A DNA stretch of 6,442 nt, from assembly GCA_023423495.1 (NCBI GenBank), contig JAFAFM010000247.1, positions 1 to 6,442 on the forward strand. Direction: 5' to 3'. The DNA comes from Armatimonadota bacterium. GTDB lineage: Bacteria > Armatimonadota > Fimbriimonadia > Fimbriimonadales > Fimbriimonadaceae. The notes under the pieces are model-generated. The model ran no database searches, was not told where the DNA came from, and worked only from the letters and a program-made list of their open reading frames with translations. A program made the translations under genes and the position numbers. Of this stretch, positions 5,256-6,442 are shown piece by piece (the stretch's first letter is position 1; every line of letters starts with the position of its first letter).

Positions 5256-6442
5256 CGCGCCCGCTCGAGCCGCGCTCTCCGAATGAACCCGCCGAAGCGC
5301 GCGGCCAAGTCTGGATTGTCCAAAGCTCGACGGCCAGCATCGGTTGTGCTTAGCGAGGCCACAAGCCGCTCGATAGCACGTCCATCGTTAGCAGGGTTCA
5401 GCCCGTGCAGAGCGCGTACCAAGTCGGGAACGACTGATGCGCGTCCCTCGGCAAACTCGGCCGCTTCGGCAGCAAGTGTGGGATCATCCAGAGCTTTCGC
5501 GATGATTCGGTCGGCTTTTGGGCTCTGAATGCCGCTGGCTACATCCAACAAGTCGGACATTGGCTTGGATGGTAGCAAGCTCCCATCTCCGGCTAAGCTG
5601 AGCGCTTCAATCGCCCTCGGTCGAAGGGTCGGGAACTTCACGTTCTCCCACAAGACTGCGATGGAGGTTGGAGTTTTGATCCGACCCAAGCCTAGAATTG
5701 CCGTCGCCCGATCTCCTGCCGCACTCTTGGGATCGGCCAACACTTGGGTAAGTATCTCCTCACTTGCGGGGTCACCCATGTTAGCGATCGCGGAAAGAAT
5801 AGCGGGCCGGTCCGCAGACTCAGCAGTTTTATAGAGCTCCCGAAGGGGCGCAGCTGCCGGCAAGAATCCGATCTTTCCCAAAACGTCGGCGGCTGCAAGC
5901 CTGGTCTCCTTGGTTTCGGATTTAAGCTTCTTCGCCACTGCTTCGCCGACGCGCCTACCTTGAAGGGCCAGGTACTCGGAGGCGTTGGCGCGAGCTTCGG
6001 GCACTTCGAGCTGCTCGATCACGAAAAGCAGGCTCGCTTCGAATGAAGTCGCTAGGGCCCGAGAAACGGCCAGCTTTTGAAATCCTCCGCTGCTTTTGAG
6101 TTCGGCCGCAAGCTCTTTAGGATATTTCCTTGCGTGATGGACTAAAACCTTTTCCAACTCGGCCCGTGCGTCGGCATCAAAGTCGTTCAGCCAAAGTACG
6201 GCCAACCTTACCATTGCGGGATGGTCATGGCGACCCAGGTTTTGCGCTGCCGTAAGCTTTTGCGGGTGTGAAAGCCGTTTGAAGAAGGCAGCCACATCGG
6301 GCCGGTCAACCGCTTCCACAAAGAATTGGCGTTGAGCAGCATTGGCAGGGCCGACAGTCGTGGCCCGGTCCTGATTTTGGAAATGGATGTTTGCCCCTGC
6401 CAAGACTCCCGCAAGCAGGAAGAGCAGGACGGACGAATACAC
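5252..6442 (-). CDS. HEAT-repeat protein with N-terminal hydrophobic segment (5' end at or beyond window edge)
   Basis: The 396 visible residues are mostly alpha-helical and alanine/leucine-rich, with HEAT/PBS-lyase-like repeats over about residues 149-285. These include 'ETRLAAADVLGKIG' (179-192), 'DRPAILSAIANMGD' (211-224), 'DRATAILGLGRI' (244-255) and 'RPRAIEALSLAGDG' (274-287). The helical character continues to the C-terminus without clear repeats. Residues about 4-19 are hydrophobic (SVLLFLLAGVLAGANI) and would act as a signal peptide or membrane anchor; there is no lipobox cysteine. A GTG falls exactly on the window edge (6440-6442). With no basic residue before the hydrophobic stretch, the true start may lie further right. 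HEAT repeats usually make protein-binding scaffolds; no catalytic motif is seen and the role is unknown. The gene converges on the AAR-like gene, and their stop codons overlap. Confidence 0.75.
   Translation of the reverse strand: MYSSVLLFLLAGVLAGANIHFQNQDRATTVGPANAAQRQFFVEAVDRPDVAAFFKRLSHPQKLTAAQNLGRHDHPAMVRLAVLWLNDFDADARAELEKVLVHHARKYPKELAAELKSSGGFQKLAVSRALATSFEASLLFVIEQLEVPEARANASEYLALQGRRVGEAVAKKLKSETKETRLAAADVLGKIGFLPAAAPLRELYKTAESADRPAILSAIANMGDPASEEILTQVLADPKSAAGDRATAILGLGRIKTPTSIAVLWENVKFPTLRPRAIEALSLAGDGSLLPSKPMSDLLDVASGIQSPKADRIIAKALDDPTLAAEAAEFAEGRASVVPDLVRALHGLNPANDGRAIERLVASLSTTDAGRRALDNPDLAARFGGFIRRARLERAR

Noticed and set aside
5263..5270. Palindrome GCTCGAGC just after the AAR-like stop
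   Set aside because: It is short, lies in HEAT-gene coding sequence, and is not followed by a T run. An 8-base palindrome is expected by chance in this composition.
5283..6046. Three + strand open frames opposite the HEAT-repeat gene
   Set aside because: They are shadows of a single long minus-strand frame with coherent helical repeats; none has a ribosome binding site or a recognisable domain.
1..6442. CRISPR arrays, tRNA or rRNA genes, insertion sequences, attachment sites
   Set aside because: None was seen: there are no regularly spaced repeats, cloverleaf-like segments, transposase frames or terminal repeats, and coding sequence fills nearly all of the window.

Overview
This is a bacterial chromosome segment of moderately high G+C. 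It holds the end of a flagellar hook operon, a three-gene metabolic cluster, and the far end of a convergent HEAT-repeat gene. Identifications come from reading the translations against remembered families; no search was run. The organism is a flagellated bacterium that uses TTG starts freely (three of six complete genes). The order fliK-flgD-TIGR02530 gene-flgE, with a short FlgD, resembles Bacillota-type fla/che operons. The base composition, the TTG starts and the acyl-ACP-reductase-like gene would also fit Armatimonadota (Fimbriimonas-like) or a similar deep-branching phylum. That placement is a guess.

Layout: (1) 2-523, 3' part of fliK (hook-length control), open at the left edge. (2) 535-957, flgD (hook cap/scaffold), short form. 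(3) 959-1336, the small conserved flagellar operon protein of family TIGR02530. (4) 1337-1506, a 170-base gap inside the flagellar operon with two short inverted repeats and a possible 21-codon leader ORF. (5) 1507-2760, flgE (hook protein), followed by a clear Rho-independent terminator at 2784-2818. (6) 2849-3229 ridA, 3226-4131 a protein of the family often labelled 'quinate 5-dehydrogenase', and 4191-5255 a homologue of long-chain acyl-ACP reductase (AAR). All three lie on the + strand and are probably one transcript. (7) 5252-6442, minus strand, a HEAT-repeat protein whose N-terminus lies at or beyond the right edge.

The flagellar genes form one functional unit: FlgD caps and scaffolds the growing hook, FlgE is the hook subunit, and FliK measures the hook and switches export specificity. 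The terminator separates them from the metabolic cluster. In that cluster RidA would clear reactive enamine/imine intermediates, and the AAR-like enzyme carries the expected Rossmann motif and catalytic cysteine for reducing an acyl thioester to an aldehyde. The role of the middle protein is not established. The AAR-like gene and the HEAT gene converge and share a TTAA as overlapping stop codons.

The points most worth following up are the AAR-like enzyme and its conserved-looking partner, the leader region before flgE, and the possible leaderless start of ridA.
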